Shown: positions 1-11,170, counted from the first letter of the stretch. The stretch is DNA of 20,992 nucleotides from Rhizophagus sp. LPA8_4_AMF (GCA_021464525.1 JADRCO010001244.1:1-20992), one strand, 5' to 3'. The notes: a model not told the origin generated them from the letters alone. Numbers and translations: made by a program.

Positions 1-50
1 TTCCTAAATCATAACAAAAAAAACAAATCTAGTAAATCATGAAAAAATCG

Positions 51-114
51 CACGTCACGTTTTGCGCTGCAGAATCATGGTACAAAATTTTTACCAATAA
101 AATTTGGTGACGTG
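51..114. repeat. Inverted repeat with CRE-like TGACGTG arms
   Basis: CACGTCAC at 51-58 is the exact reverse complement of GTGACGTG at 107-114, separated by 48 bp. Both arms contain the TGACG core recognised by bZIP (CREB/ATF-type) factors, and another TGTGACATGT-like motif follows at about 120. This could be a pair of regulatory sites for a gene beyond the left edge, or chance. Only the symmetry is seen; the function is inferred. Confidence 0.3.
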
Positions 115-1012
115 ACTCTTGTGACATGTCGTGGGTGCAATAAAAAACAAAATCCTTTATAAAATTTATAAGAATATTATTAAATATTGTCTTACTTTTA
201 CCAGAATTATAATAGAACTTGTGATAGAATTAAAATATGAATGTAATTCCACTTAAAATACCATTCCAATGCTAATAAAGATGATGATCACCTAAGCAAT
301 ATTTAGTAATTTTTAATTTATATTAATAATTTTAACAAATTAATATCTTTTTTTAATGAAATTTATTTTTAAAATATATAATTTTTATATATAATATTAA
401 TTTTTGTATATTTAATTTTAAAAAAATAACTTTATTACTATAAATTTATTTTAATAAAACTAATTAAATAATTAAAATTTATTTATTAAATAAAATCTTA
501 CAATTAATAATTATTAATATTAAAAATATATTAAAAATATAGATTTTATAATTGAAATTATTTAAATATATAATATACAAAAGATAATTGATTTATATAA
601 AACTAACATTTATTTGCAAAAGATTTATTTACTAATGGAAATATTATATATTTAAGGGTTTTTTTTTTTAAAAAAAAAAAAAATTCTACCTATTATATAT
701 ATATATTTTATATATATTTTATAAAAGAAAAAGCTTTTTTTAATAAATTTTATAAATATCTAAATGGGTTTATTTATATTATAAATGAAGTTTTTTATCA
801 TTTATACTGCTGAATTATGATTATTTATTAATAAATATATTTAAAGTTATTTAAAAAACCAATTATTCAAACATAAAACATTAATTGAAAAATATTTTTA
901 TATTAATTGTTTTCTTGATACACTTCATATTACTATTCTATATGCTACATTATTTAAGTAGGTGATATAGGTCAAAAAGGTAACTTTTGCATCCCTTGCT
1001 GTGCCACGCATG

Positions 1013-1030
1013 TGACTAAATTGACTAAAT
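1013..1030 (+). repeat. Two adjacent copies of TGACTAAAT
   Basis: The nonamer TGACTAAAT occurs twice back to back (1013-1021 and 1022-1030). The same nonamer recurs four times in 16909-16994, so it may be part of a dispersed repeat. The surrounding 960-1035 stretch is noticeably less AT-rich than its flanks. Confidence 0.4.
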
Positions 1031-3457
1031 TTACGGTTTACCGAAATATTTTTTTAATTTTACCATATAAAATTCAGTCTAACTTTACAATAGAATGTTA
1101 ATGATATCAGATGACTTGAAATACAAACCGAAATGCATCTCGTTCCGTAAGTACGCTAAAATTCATGTGAAGGAAATAAATTTTCATTAATCACTCGGAG
1201 CTTTTTAATCACATATGCACTTTTGATTCTGAAACATAAACTTTGAATCTTGAGAAAAAAAGAAGTTACACATTTCTGTAACAAATTATAATGAGCCTTT
1301 TTTTCGAGTTATTTAAACTTAATCTTCTCTCTAATTCTTCAAAGAAAAAAATCTTTTAACACATGTATAGAACTTTTACTTCCACATTTGTTTTAATGTT
1401 CTGCATGAAAATGAAAAACATTTGATATTAACATGACATTTTAATTATTATCTACCACAAAAAATTTTAAATTCACACACTTGTCTTAAAATGTAAAAGC
1501 CAAACTTCTTTAAGAGTATTTATTTTATTTCCTTGATATATTTTGCATTTCGCGATGTTTTAATATAAACCATACATAGATATTTTAAGTGTTACTACAT
1601 TCTCTCCTTGCATTAAATCTCTACGTCATCTGTTAAATAGTCATTTTAGCTTCATTATAAAGACACGTTAGTGTTATGACCAATCGGTCTGCCTCCTCAA
1701 CATATGAAATGTCCGAAATTTGGCGTACTTTCAATATATCCATTTTACAATAATAAAAAAAAAATCAATAAAAAAAAAAAATTTTTTTTCTTTTTAGCGC
1801 GCATTTTAATTTTAATTTTATTTCAGTCCAATCTTTTTTTTTTAGATCTTGTCATTTTTATAAAATTTTAAGATAGCGGAAAGATATAAACACATAATTA
1901 TCAGATTGTATCGCACTTTTAAAGATAATCAAGTTTTATAACAAGTTTTATAATTTTTTTTATTTGTTAAATTAAAAAAAAAAACCAAACATATTTATCA
2001 TGTTACTTTCTATTTGTTACCTATCAAATACAAACTCATGAAAATAAAAAATTAAAATGATAAAAAATTAAAAATAAAAAAAATAAAATAAAAAAAGATC
2101 CTTTAGATTTTTTTTTTCATCTTTTGTTAAAACTGATCATTAAAATTTAAAACAAGGGATTTAAAACAAGGGGTAGTTATACAAAATACTCCCAAGTTTA
2201 TATTGCTATTAAGGTTACGTTTTACTTTTGTTTTAGATGAGAATTTTTTTTTTTCAATAGACAAAGAAACAATTTTTTTCACGAATGCAAATCATCGTGT
2301 AAATTACAGAGAGGGAGTCATCAATATGTTTATTCAGCGACATTATCATATCGTGTATGCGCAGCAACATGGCGCAGTATTTTGAAAAAAAAAGATTTAC
2401 ATTGTTTATTTTACAATAAAGACAATAGATGGTTACACTATTTCATTTTTTTGACAGTTGGTTTGTGCACGTTGCAAATCAAATGTAATTTTTTGTTTGT
2501 AAAAAAGTGTCATTGTTATTAGTATAAAGTAAATCACGTAGTCAAGTTAATCGTGTCAGGAGAGAAAAAAAAAAAAAAAATATATATATATATTTATTAA
2601 TTTTTTTTTTTTTTTCGTGAAAATTAAATTATACATTTACGTTCTTATGCAACAGCTAAAAAAATGTTCATTGTTGAAAGATCTTTAAATAAATTTCTCG
2701 ACTCAAAGATCCCTGAGTCAATTTTAAAGATTACTTAAGCATTAAATAAATTCATTTGAATAAAGCGAAAAGGTGAAGAAAACAATGATAAACAATGGAG
2801 AAAGTCAATGGAGCTTTTTTTAATAAAAATCGACTTTAGAAATGTTAAAGTTAATGTAATATCCATTGTTTTCTTTTTGCATTTGCATAAAAAAAAAAGA
2901 GATCATTAAAGTGTTCTTTTCATATTCTGTAAGGAAGCGGCATGTATTATGTGCAATTATTATTATTATTTATTATTTTTTTTTTATTTTTATTTCATTT
3001 TATTCTAGTTTTTTGTAATACTTGCTTGAATGAATTTTGTAGGATTCATAGAAGTTTGTACTGTAAATAAATCAATCATTCAATATTTTTTTTCCTTGAA
3101 AAAAACTTAAATTTTTTTTATTACTTTAATTGTTGTCATATACATTTTCTTTTTTTTTTTTAATCATATATAGTTTTTTCTCTAAAAAAAATTTGTAATT
3201 TGAAAAGATAATTGAAATATTTGAGATTTGAGAAAGTAAAGAAAAAGTAAAGAAAAAAAAAGATAATCATCGAAAAAGGTAAAGTTATATATATATAATA
3301 GTACTTATTACATACGCGGGTAAATAATAAGTAAAAGAAATTCATTTGTTCAAATTAAAAAGAAACGAGTAAAATTAAAAGGTACGTTTCATGCGTTCAA
3401 GATTAAAAGCCATGCATTTTACTTGCATTACTTTACGAATGCTGCGTAAAAAAAAAA

Positions 3458-3497
3458 CCGAAAACTCTTTTAACCTAATAAGAGGTTATATAATCGA

Positions 3498-3528
<31 letters not shown>

Positions 3529-3566
3529 GAAAACTTTTTTAAACTAAAAAGAGGTTATATAATCGA
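3458..3566 (+). repeat. 69-bp tandem duplication with poly-A linker
   Basis: Two near-identical 40-bp blocks start with CCGAAAAC and end with GGTTATATAATCGA, at 3458-3497 and 3527-3566 (period 69). They are joined by a run of about 28 A at 3499-3526, and a second A-run follows the second copy. The blocks differ at a few positions in the middle. This is tandem duplication or slippage. It lies about 260 bp beyond the stop codon of the methyltransferase gene, so it may fall in or just past its transcript end. Confidence 0.75.
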
Positions 3567-3826
3567 AAAAAAAAAAAAAAAACAACGAATATAATGATTA
3601 ACGCCAAACTTCGGAATACCTTAACGAGCAAGGTAAGTGTAATCAAAAGAAAAAAAAAAAGGAATATTAATAGAATTAATATTCTGAATGATAAAAATCA
3701 AGAAAATTGCGGGAAAAAAAAAATTGTGAAGAATTCAATACATTCAATACTTTAGATAAGTCTTACTATTTTTAGGAACTGCCAAACAAAAAAAAAGAAC
3801 AAATACCCCCTTCAAATTTCTATCCC

Positions 3827-6800
3827 TCATTTCATATTTTTATATCCTCGTAATAAAATTGTTCTTTTTTGTCGTAATAAGTTTTGTCCTTCTTCTATTG
3901 AAACTTCGACTTCCTCAAATAACCTTTCTCCCCATTCTGGTACTTTCCCTTTTTTCTCTTCTCCATCTTCATTGCCTGCAGTTCCGTTCAATCGAGGATA
4001 TTTATTCAAAATTGCTTCAAAAAGTTCAAGTTTTAGTTCTTCTTCGAGTGCCATTTGAAATTTGGCATTAATGCCGTATAAAGAGTACGTGTATTGATCT
4101 ATCGCGTACTGAAGGCATGCCGAAGCATAAAGTAAAGACTCGAAGAATGGTTTCATTATGTGGGTTTTTGAAATGTTGCTCCCGCTGGGTGTACGGTGAT
4201 CTTTCAATACGGCGACATCCGCAGCGGATGAGAAGTTATGAAAAGTAGTTGTCTGCTCGGTTGTTTCTTCGGTTTCGTGTCTTGCTACTTGTTCTCCCCC
4301 ACTTCCAGGGCACAAAGAATATTCAACGCCATCGCCTCGACCTCGGCACTGTTTCACCATCACCCAATTTCCTTCCTGTTCTTCCCTCAAAATTACGCTT
4401 GTTTCATCATTGTAAGCATTACTTTCTTTTTCCTGCCACTCTCTTCCAGTCAACTGCCAAGCTCCTCTCCTTAATTTTTCTACAATTGTACTTGCGACTT
4501 TATCCTCATCTCCGCATATTCGTATGCCTTCGTAGAGCATTTGGCGAGATAAAATCATCCTTTGTACGCACCTTATAAACCACTCAACTCCATCGGAGTG
4601 AGCTGGTGCTGCATATGGTATTTTTGCCATGTTCTCGCGGAAAAGTCGCATCCTACCTTGCTGATCGTATTTACAATGGTGGGATAAAAAGTGTTGAATG
4701 GTAGTTGAATTTAAAATGCCAAGGAAAAAATATGGTGGAAGTCTTGTGGTAGTTTTTACAGTAAAATAAATACACTAGTGTTATATAAGAGAAAATTTAG
4801 CTTTTTTTTTTTTCCCCCTCCCTCAAAAAAGGTACCGAACGAGAAGGTTTACACACCTGATTAGTCACGCACACGTTGTCTTCATCTATAAAGAACCGTT
4901 GGCGAGGCTATCATAAGATAAGGAAAAAAAAAACAATTTTTTTTTATTAAGAATTTTAATTATGAAAATTTTTCATCTCGGTGTTTTAAAAATAATATGT
5001 TTTTTTATTTTAAGTAATTTAATAAATTCAACATGCTTACTTGGTTTTTCGAAAAATATCCATAATTAATAGGATGGATAATTTTAGTTTGTACATCAAT
5101 CCTATAATTTTAAGAAAAAAAAATTAAATTTAATTTAAAAATAAAAATTGTTTAATTTGTAGCCATATATAGTTCGTTTCCCACAAAAATTTCTACTGTT
5201 TATTTGTGTACGCTATTTTATAAATATAAATATTAAAAGAATACTAAAACTATAAAGTATATTAAGTAACTAATACTTAATACAGCTAGCTACCAGGTAT
5301 TAATAAAAAAGCAAACAATAATAATAAATTATAACTTACCCGCATTTGCTTGTACCGCAGTATACCACTTCTCTGGAAGTAAAACCTGTTTGTAAATACT
5401 TACGGGCTTCCTTCAAATACTTCCAGAATTCACTATTTTCACCAAATTCCCTTCTAACCTTATCAACAGCATCTCGATCGACCATTATTAACGAATACAT
5501 CGATCTATCCTGTTCGAGTCCATCTTTTGCAATTGTCGTTCCTCCACAATTATTCACAATAAAAGGTACATAAGCTTCAGCGGGTGAACTTTCTTTTTTT
5601 TCTAACCTCAGTTCATCTCCCATTTTCTGCCAAAATTCTGCCTCTTTTCCGCCATTTTTTCCGTTCCAATAAAATACTGGACGCAACCAGCGCCTACACA
5701 CTTCGGGACCAAATTTACTGTACGCCCAAGTTGTACGAACTACAAGAGCGTATACTGGATTTGTGTTAGGGCCTCTGTGCCAAATTAATGGATTATTTTC
5801 AACCCAGGTATGTTTCATGCTAGCGTGGTCGCATAAAGAAGGTAGATGAGCGGTAATGGAATGTAAATATGCACTCACTGCCGAAGAAGGCATTAAAAAT
5901 GTGAATGAGTATGAATTTGTAGATGATGGAAGTTGTGTCATCGGATATGGAAGTGAAAGTTTATATTGCATATCCTTTTCATACTGGGCATTATTTGGGT
6001 CAAAATTAGAATAAGCTTGAAGTGTTTCATGAAGAGTTGCCTTACGATTCATATAACGTAGGAAAAGAATTGAAGATTCCGTTAAAACAGGTTGTATGGG
6101 AGGAACGCTAGTTGATAAGATTGGTTCGCTTCTACGACGAAGTCGAAATATTAAAGAATCTGTTTGGATTTTACGCCAAACTTTGAACGGTTCGAATTGG
6201 AAAAATTCGACCAGATGGCATTTTTGCCACATCCAAGCCCTATTATGTGTAAAAATGAGAATTTAACCAATTTAGAATATGTTAATATGATGTCCCTAAG
6301 GGTGTTTGTGTCATTATGAGAAACGTTGTTGCATCAAATCCGAATTTGACATCAACCTATTCTCGATTTCAGATGTAAATATCATTTCTATCGCAATAAA
6401 AAAAATATACATATTTTTTTATTAATTACCTTAATTTGTCGGCAAATTCTAATCCCATCCATTGACTCGCTATTATAATTATAAAAAAAATATAAATAAA
6501 ACGAGTTTTTTAAATTTAGTAATTATTAAATGCATGGTAAACATTATCAATGAACACTTTTTAATATTAACATTGTTTCAACGCATAATTTGATATTATC
6601 ATCACAAACAAATGTGAAAATCTCTACCATAAAAACAAGTTTCAAAACAAGAAATGTATAATATCAAAACAAGTTTGTCAAACTTACCGCTGATAAGACA
6701 AACCTCTCCAATTTCTTCTCGGCATCTTTCGACACAGAACCAAAAGAAATATGCATAAGCTTGCATTCCACCTTTACCCAAAACTCTTTCATCGAAAAGT

Positions 6801-8611
6801 TCACTATCAGGTTCCGAAATAAATCCAGTCTTTCTAATCATATATGGGGGATTAGTGACGATAAAATCGAACTTAAGACGTTGGGGTGATCGCAATAACC
6901 ATAAATTTTCATATTCCCATGTATGTTCCCGTTTCGGAAGATATAAATTTAAAGTATCATTACAAAATAAGTGAAGTCTCGATAACTTTAGATCATTTAT
7001 GAGACTTGTAAGGTGAAGATAACGTTTATATAAAGGTAAGATATGCAAAGTAATATTTATCTTGCAGAGATGATATGCAAATGCATCTATTTCTATGCCC
7101 CAAAGGTTCACGGACAATGAATGAAGAAGATTGGAAATTGCCACTGAATTATTCCAAACAATAGGACATTGCTGAGCTGCAAGTGTTAAACGGCTTATAT
7201 ATTCACAAAGAAACGAGCCTATTCCCATACAAGGATCTAGTACACTAGGAGCTTGAGGAAGAACTCCCCAATTAGAAGACGATTGATTTGGATATAAACT
7301 AGAATTTTGAAATGAACCTCCTAAAAGTTTCTCTATCCAAGTCCTATTTCCTTTTCCAATTAAAACACGATCCCACATAAATTGCATAACCTCCCTCGGG
7401 GTATAGAATTGACCATGATCTTTTTGCTGTTCTTTGGCCAATACATTAAGAAAGTATTTCGTATACAATATTGATAATATTGATTCAATTGGCTCCAATG
7501 TAGTAAAATGGATATTTAGAGAATGAAATCTCACCGAAAGGTCACATTGGTATTGAGGCTGAGATCTTACGACCAAACGATAATACCAAGTGAAAGCTTC
7601 TAAATTTTCGCTTGCATTAGGCGGTTGATCATCAAATGGTATATTTCGCTTTAAAAAATTGTCATCATCATGAAAAATGTTCATGAATGTTTCTACACTT
7701 AATTGACGTATTGATATTTCTTCGTTATTCTCGCACAAAAAATCCATGACCACAGTATCAAATAACATATGAACTACGGTAATAAAAGATGTAATCTGAC
7801 AATAAGAATTTAAAGCATTTTTAAATAATTCTATGTCAGGAGTTAAGTAAGATGATTGAACTCTGGAAATAAAAGAACGAAATTCTTCAACGCATTTGAT
7901 AAATGGAGTTTTGACATTATTCGGATGTGAGTCATGAACGAGTTTATTAAATTCGCGAAGAAAGCTTGCTGGGATTAAATGATCTAATTTGGATAGATTT
8001 GAAGTATGTAAAAGAATTGAATTATAGATATTAGGGACGTACCACCAAATTTGGAATTGATGCATTGACAAATCAAATTAAACAACTAAATAACATATAA
8101 AACAGGATCATCTTCCTCGAAATTCTTTAAAACAACTCATTTAATTCTTCCTATTTTTAATAATCCTATTCTATTTTTTTTTTTTCTTACCTTTATTAAT
8201 TATTGTTATCCAAATATCTTTTTTAACTTCCTCTAATAAAATACCCAACACTTCTACCACTTTTCCTACTAAATCTTCTGAAAGAAAGTTTGTTGAGAAA
8301 GATGACAAATTTGAGGAAAATTCTTGTCTCCTTTGTGAGTTGGATTCAGCTCCGTTGACAAGATTTTGAGCGGGGTTGACTGACTTGAATATGAAGGGAG
8401 TGTTGAACGTAATTTCAGAATTTTGAGGTTTATGTCGCGACACGTGAGAATCTTGAAAGAAGCAATTCCAAGTATCAATTCTTGGATCCACTTCAACTTC
8501 GTTAAGAACAACGCTAAGCCAATCGTCACTCTGTGAAGATACTTCGTCCGAAGACTTTAGTCTCTTTGGCGGAGGGGCGACGGTTTGCGTATTATCGTTT
8601 GCATTCGACAT
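3827..8611 (-). CDS. Seven-exon N6-adenine DNA methyltransferase (Eco57I/TaqI-like class)
   Basis: Predicted SAM-dependent DNA adenine N6-methyltransferase. Exons: 8611-8191, 7983-6688, 6469-6430, 6239-5340, 5101-5041, 4907-4857 and 4774-3827. All six introns (207, 218, 190, 238, 133, 82 nt) are GT-AG and phase-compatible, giving about 1238 residues. Order: low-complexity tail with basic PPPKRLK (about 13-19); helical region; GQFYTPREV (331-339); SAM motif I DPCMGIGSF (390-398); WGIEID (435-440); catalytic NPPY (518-521); SQWMGLEFADKL (574-585); target-recognition region from about 880 with PRQRFF, VCVTNQ, ILNS and RENMAKIPY (969-977); helical end with LYGI (1155-1158), as in type IIG enzymes. 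I saw no nuclease motif. The ATG at 8611 is the only good start in exon 1. Family members are almost all prokaryotic, so ancient horizontal transfer is inferred. The first splice acceptor (7984) is the least certain junction. Confidence 0.88.
8191..8611 (-). other. First exon of the methyltransferase: disordered tail with NLS-like cluster
   Basis: This exon gives 140 residues plus one base and ends at a GTAAG donor (8190). It is rich in Ser, Asn, Gln, Asp and Glu and carries a proline-flanked basic cluster, PPPKRLK, resembling a monopartite nuclear localisation signal. It has no similarity that I recognise to bacterial methyltransferases, so it looks like a eukaryotic addition fused by an intron to the bacterial-type core. 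The NLS role is inferred from composition only. Confidence 0.6.
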
Positions 8612-8706
8612 TTTTCTAAAAAATGACTTATAAGTGTGTATGTATTCTATATATGTTTCGAAAATGATGATCTTCCTAAAGGAAGGTGAAGTCTATTTGT
8701 GATGAG
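8612..8706. promoter_or_regulatory. Very short divergent promoter region
   Basis: At most about 95 bp separate the start codon of the methyltransferase (minus strand) from the first coding-looking base of the next gene (plus strand). If both genes are real they must share a bidirectional promoter, or their 5' leaders overlap. There is a TATATATG-like stretch near 8648-8656 but no clear consensus element. Confidence 0.35.
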
Positions 8707-9351
8707 ATTTTGAAAAGCCACCGCCTTTGTGCATATTCAGAACCGCCTTTCAATACTTCGCAAAATTGGAAGAATACGGTCTTTTTATACACGAAGTCCG
8801 CCTTCCAACAACTTTGGCCTACTCAGAGCCACAAGCGTATTATTTTAGCGATTTCTTTGGTGGAACAGCAAAGCACACAACGAATGGCGAAGAAGTAGTG
8901 GTAAGCATTGTTTTGCGTTTTATTATTTTTGATTTCTAAAACTAGTGTCGTCACAAAAAAAGCTTTATTTATTAGCACGTGATCTATAACTTTCGGTCTG
9001 TAAAGTGGGGTATAACCCCCGATATTCTCCATCAAACCCCATTTTAACCTGTTTATAAACCTGTTTTAATAGAATGTTATATTCAACAGATCTTGTTTGC
9101 AGATACGTTGTGCAAAGTAAACTGCATAATAATAGAATAGAAAAGATCTTCGACGTCCAAATGAAAGGATTGTACAAAACTTTAATGTGGCGAAGCGGGA
9201 ACCTAGTAAATTCTCTGTTTTTTTGACGAAGAATTTTTTATCTGTTTTATTTGGAGGGAAACAAGCCGAGTGCAAGGGTAATTAATTTATTTATGATAAT
9301 CTTATTTCATATATATATTATAGTATGGAAAACATGAATTCTATCAAATGA
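8707..9351 (+). CDS. Unidentified multi-exon gene, head to head with the methyltransferase
   Basis: Coding-looking exons on the plus strand join in phase: 8707-8900, 8976-9009 and 9090 onward, with introns of 75 and 80 nt having GT-AG ends. The first exon contains FRTAFQYFAKLEEYGLF and FSDFFGG; the second ends in SVKW; the third reads VVQSKL, KIFDVQMKGLYKTLMWRSGN. This frame meets TGA at 9224 just after a run of seven T. Reading six T there would continue into DEEFFICFIWRETSRVQG, a GTAATT donor at 9278, and a short last exon 9324-9351. So either the gene ends at 9226, or the run is an assembly error, or the gene is damaged. No in-frame ATG opens the first exon; a tiny upstream exon starting at 8623 is possible. 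I recognise no family. Confidence 0.45.
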
Positions 9352-9359
9352 ATTTTTGA

Positions 9360-9775
9360 TTGAAAATCTTGTTTTAAATAGCAACTGCATCGACGAAACA
9401 GAAATGCATTTGATTTTTAATTAAAACATTAATATGTATACCCACCCCATTACCTGTTTTGACAATACTATTATATTATTTATATTATATTTTATATTAT
9501 TATTAATAATAAATTCTTTTATAATAAGTAATTTAGACGAACGCGCTTTCCCAGAGAAATTTTTTTTTTTTCCTTCGAACAACGAATAACACTCGCGGTC
9601 TATAATAAGGAGGTGCTTTCTAAAAAAAAACGCCAAAAAAAAAATTTTTTTTTTCAACAAAAGGGTGAAATATAAAGATGATGCATTAATATAATTCATT
9701 TAATGACATAACCATAATTTTACTAAGCCAAGATAATACTAATGAACTTCCATAATTAATTTTTGTATTCATTAG
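9360..9775. other. AT-rich spacer, nothing recognised
   Basis: Between the 3' end of the plus-strand unidentified gene and the 3' end of the minus-strand one. It contains poly-T/poly-A tracts (9560, 9620-9655) and alternating TTATATTA near 9470-9500. The minus-strand open frame at 9421-9699 is Phe/Lys-rich because of these homopolymers and shows no motif. Confidence 0.5.
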
Positions 9776-9779
9776 GTGT

Positions 9780-10053
9780 TTACGTTTTTCGTACAAAGTT
9801 TTCTGCGAGAAAAAAAAACAGAGCTGAATAAGTGATTGATCGACCAAGAAATTCACGTCCATAATGTAAAAAAAAAATAATTTTTTTTTTTTTTTTCCTT
9901 TTAAAATATATATTTATATATATTTATTCTAAAACTTACGTTCGATTACATCATAATATAGTTCAAAAGAGGAAACATCCGTGAAACGCCCTTTGATAAC
10001 GCAATCTAACAAATGGAAGAAATGGAAGGCAAGGTCCTTATGACCTGTTGCAT
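9780..10053 (-). CDS. 3' end of an unidentified minus-strand gene (partial)
   Basis: The exon 10053-9940 is preceded by a long pyrimidine tract and CCTTAG. It reads 37 codons without a stop, with protein-like composition: GHKDLAFHFFHLLDCVIKG followed by RFTDVSSFELYYDVIE. It ends in a GTAAG donor at 9939, phase 1. The next good acceptor (pyrimidine tract plus CGCAG, 9803) opens 9802-9780, which adds QNFVRKT and a TAA stop. The upstream exon must end in phase 1, and I could not place it securely. A strong GTAAGT donor on the minus strand at about 10338 is a candidate for a preceding very small exon. No family is recognised. Confidence 0.45.
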
Positions 10054-10069
10054 CTAAGGAAAAAAAAAA

Positions 10070-11011
10070 AAAATAAATAAAATAATTCACAATGAACTTT
10101 ATTTTATAATTTATACATTAATAATAATATATATTGTAAGCAAAAGCTCATTCTTGTCCACTCTTGTCAAAAACGGAATTATTATCATTAATATCTTTCA
10201 TTCACAAGATAATCCAACACAAATATGGTACTAACAGGTAACTCAAATCAACAATCGCGAAACCTTTTTCTAGTTTTTATCAGTTTTTATCACTTATTAT
10301 CGTGTATGATTCCGGTAGAGTTGGTAACATTACTTACTATTATTTAATCCCCCATATTTTGAACCCTAATTCCACGTTCGGGACCGCATGTACGGGAGCA
10401 AAAGGAAGATTGGGCATTTCTTTATCAGGTCAATATTTTGTATTATTTAACAATCCATTGAATCTTAATATTATTACCATGTTTGACTCTTGTCATATGG
10501 GTCTGTGATGTGTTAAAAATGTTTGTGACATATATGTGACTAAAATTGTTTTCGTGAATCGTTCCCCGGTGATCCATTTTATTAGTCAAATTTCGTCCTG
10601 AAACGCGGAAAAATCTAATACATCTATTACGCCACAGAAATTTTTTTTTAAGGATCTAACCCAATCTAGGTAGAATTATAATAGTAAATTAACCAGATTG
10701 AGTATTATATTATAAAGTATCCCTGTCTTTCGCGTTTTTTCTTATTTCTTATCACAGTTTCACAATTGCTTGGCGATCAGTAAAAGAAACTCTTTGTGTG
10801 CGTCCTTTAAAAAAGAATTTTTGAAAATTTAAAGTTTAAGATTATCTCTTTATACCATTTTTTTTGTCTTTAAATTGTAAGCACATCTCTGCATAATATA
10901 AAACTTAAATAAAGAAATAATCAAGACTATATCATTTCATTGTCACGGGAAGTACTGAAAAAAAAAGAGTTTTACTGCGGATGATTGAAAGATTAAGCTA
11001 ATTTTTTTGTC

Positions 11012-11042
<31 letters not shown>

Positions 11043-11165
11043 TGAAGTAAATTTTTTTTTTCCCCTTTTTTTCACACCCCCTAACGCCCATTGAAATTTT
11101 TTTTTAAAAAAAGTCTTTCCCACCCCCGAAATACAACATATGATGGTAAGCAAGCTTACAAAATC
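10070..11165. other. Intergenic or intronic AT-rich region
   Basis: No gene could be supported. It may hold introns or upstream exons of the minus-strand gene ending at 9780. Its least AT-rich part, 10300-10510, has a plus-strand open frame (10302-10508) and minus-strand frames of similar quality, none with a recognised motif. A run of about 27 A lies at 11012-11038, followed by C-rich and T-rich tracts to 11130. Confidence 0.45.
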
Positions 11166-11170
11166 CTTTA

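Larger units (their letters stand above)
1..3380. other. AT-rich intergenic region without a recognised gene
   Basis: About 3.4 kb of AT-rich sequence with long poly-A and poly-T runs, a short (TA)n stretch near 2580-2595 and a T-run followed by an A-run near 660-683 that could fold back on itself. Short open frames here (for example 2203-2385) have low-complexity composition, no splice-compatible continuation and no family motif. Two small structures are listed separately: an inverted repeat near the left edge and a doubled TGACTAAAT motif near 1013. I see no RNA gene. Confidence 0.6.

Noticed and set aside
2203-2385. Small plus-strand open frame of 60 codons
   Set aside because: Starts at TTG, has Phe-rich low-complexity composition from T-runs, and shows no motif or splice partner.
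3391-3594. Lysine-rich 67-codon frame
   Set aside because: It is a translation of the 69-bp tandem repeat and its A-runs.
6602-8071. Treating the 489-codon open frame as a complete methyltransferase gene
   Set aside because: It lacks a real start (opens at TTG in an intron), runs past a GTAAG donor at 6687, and the missing motifs are found in the next exons.
3827-8611. Methyltransferase as bacterial contamination or endobacterial DNA
   Set aside because: Six phase-correct GT-AG introns interrupt conserved motifs, and base composition and neighbours match the eukaryotic surroundings.
10302-10508. Plus-strand 68-codon frame with GAKGRLGISLSGQY
   Set aside because: The opposite strand has equally open, protein-like stretches and neither shows a family motif or a continuation, so no call was made.
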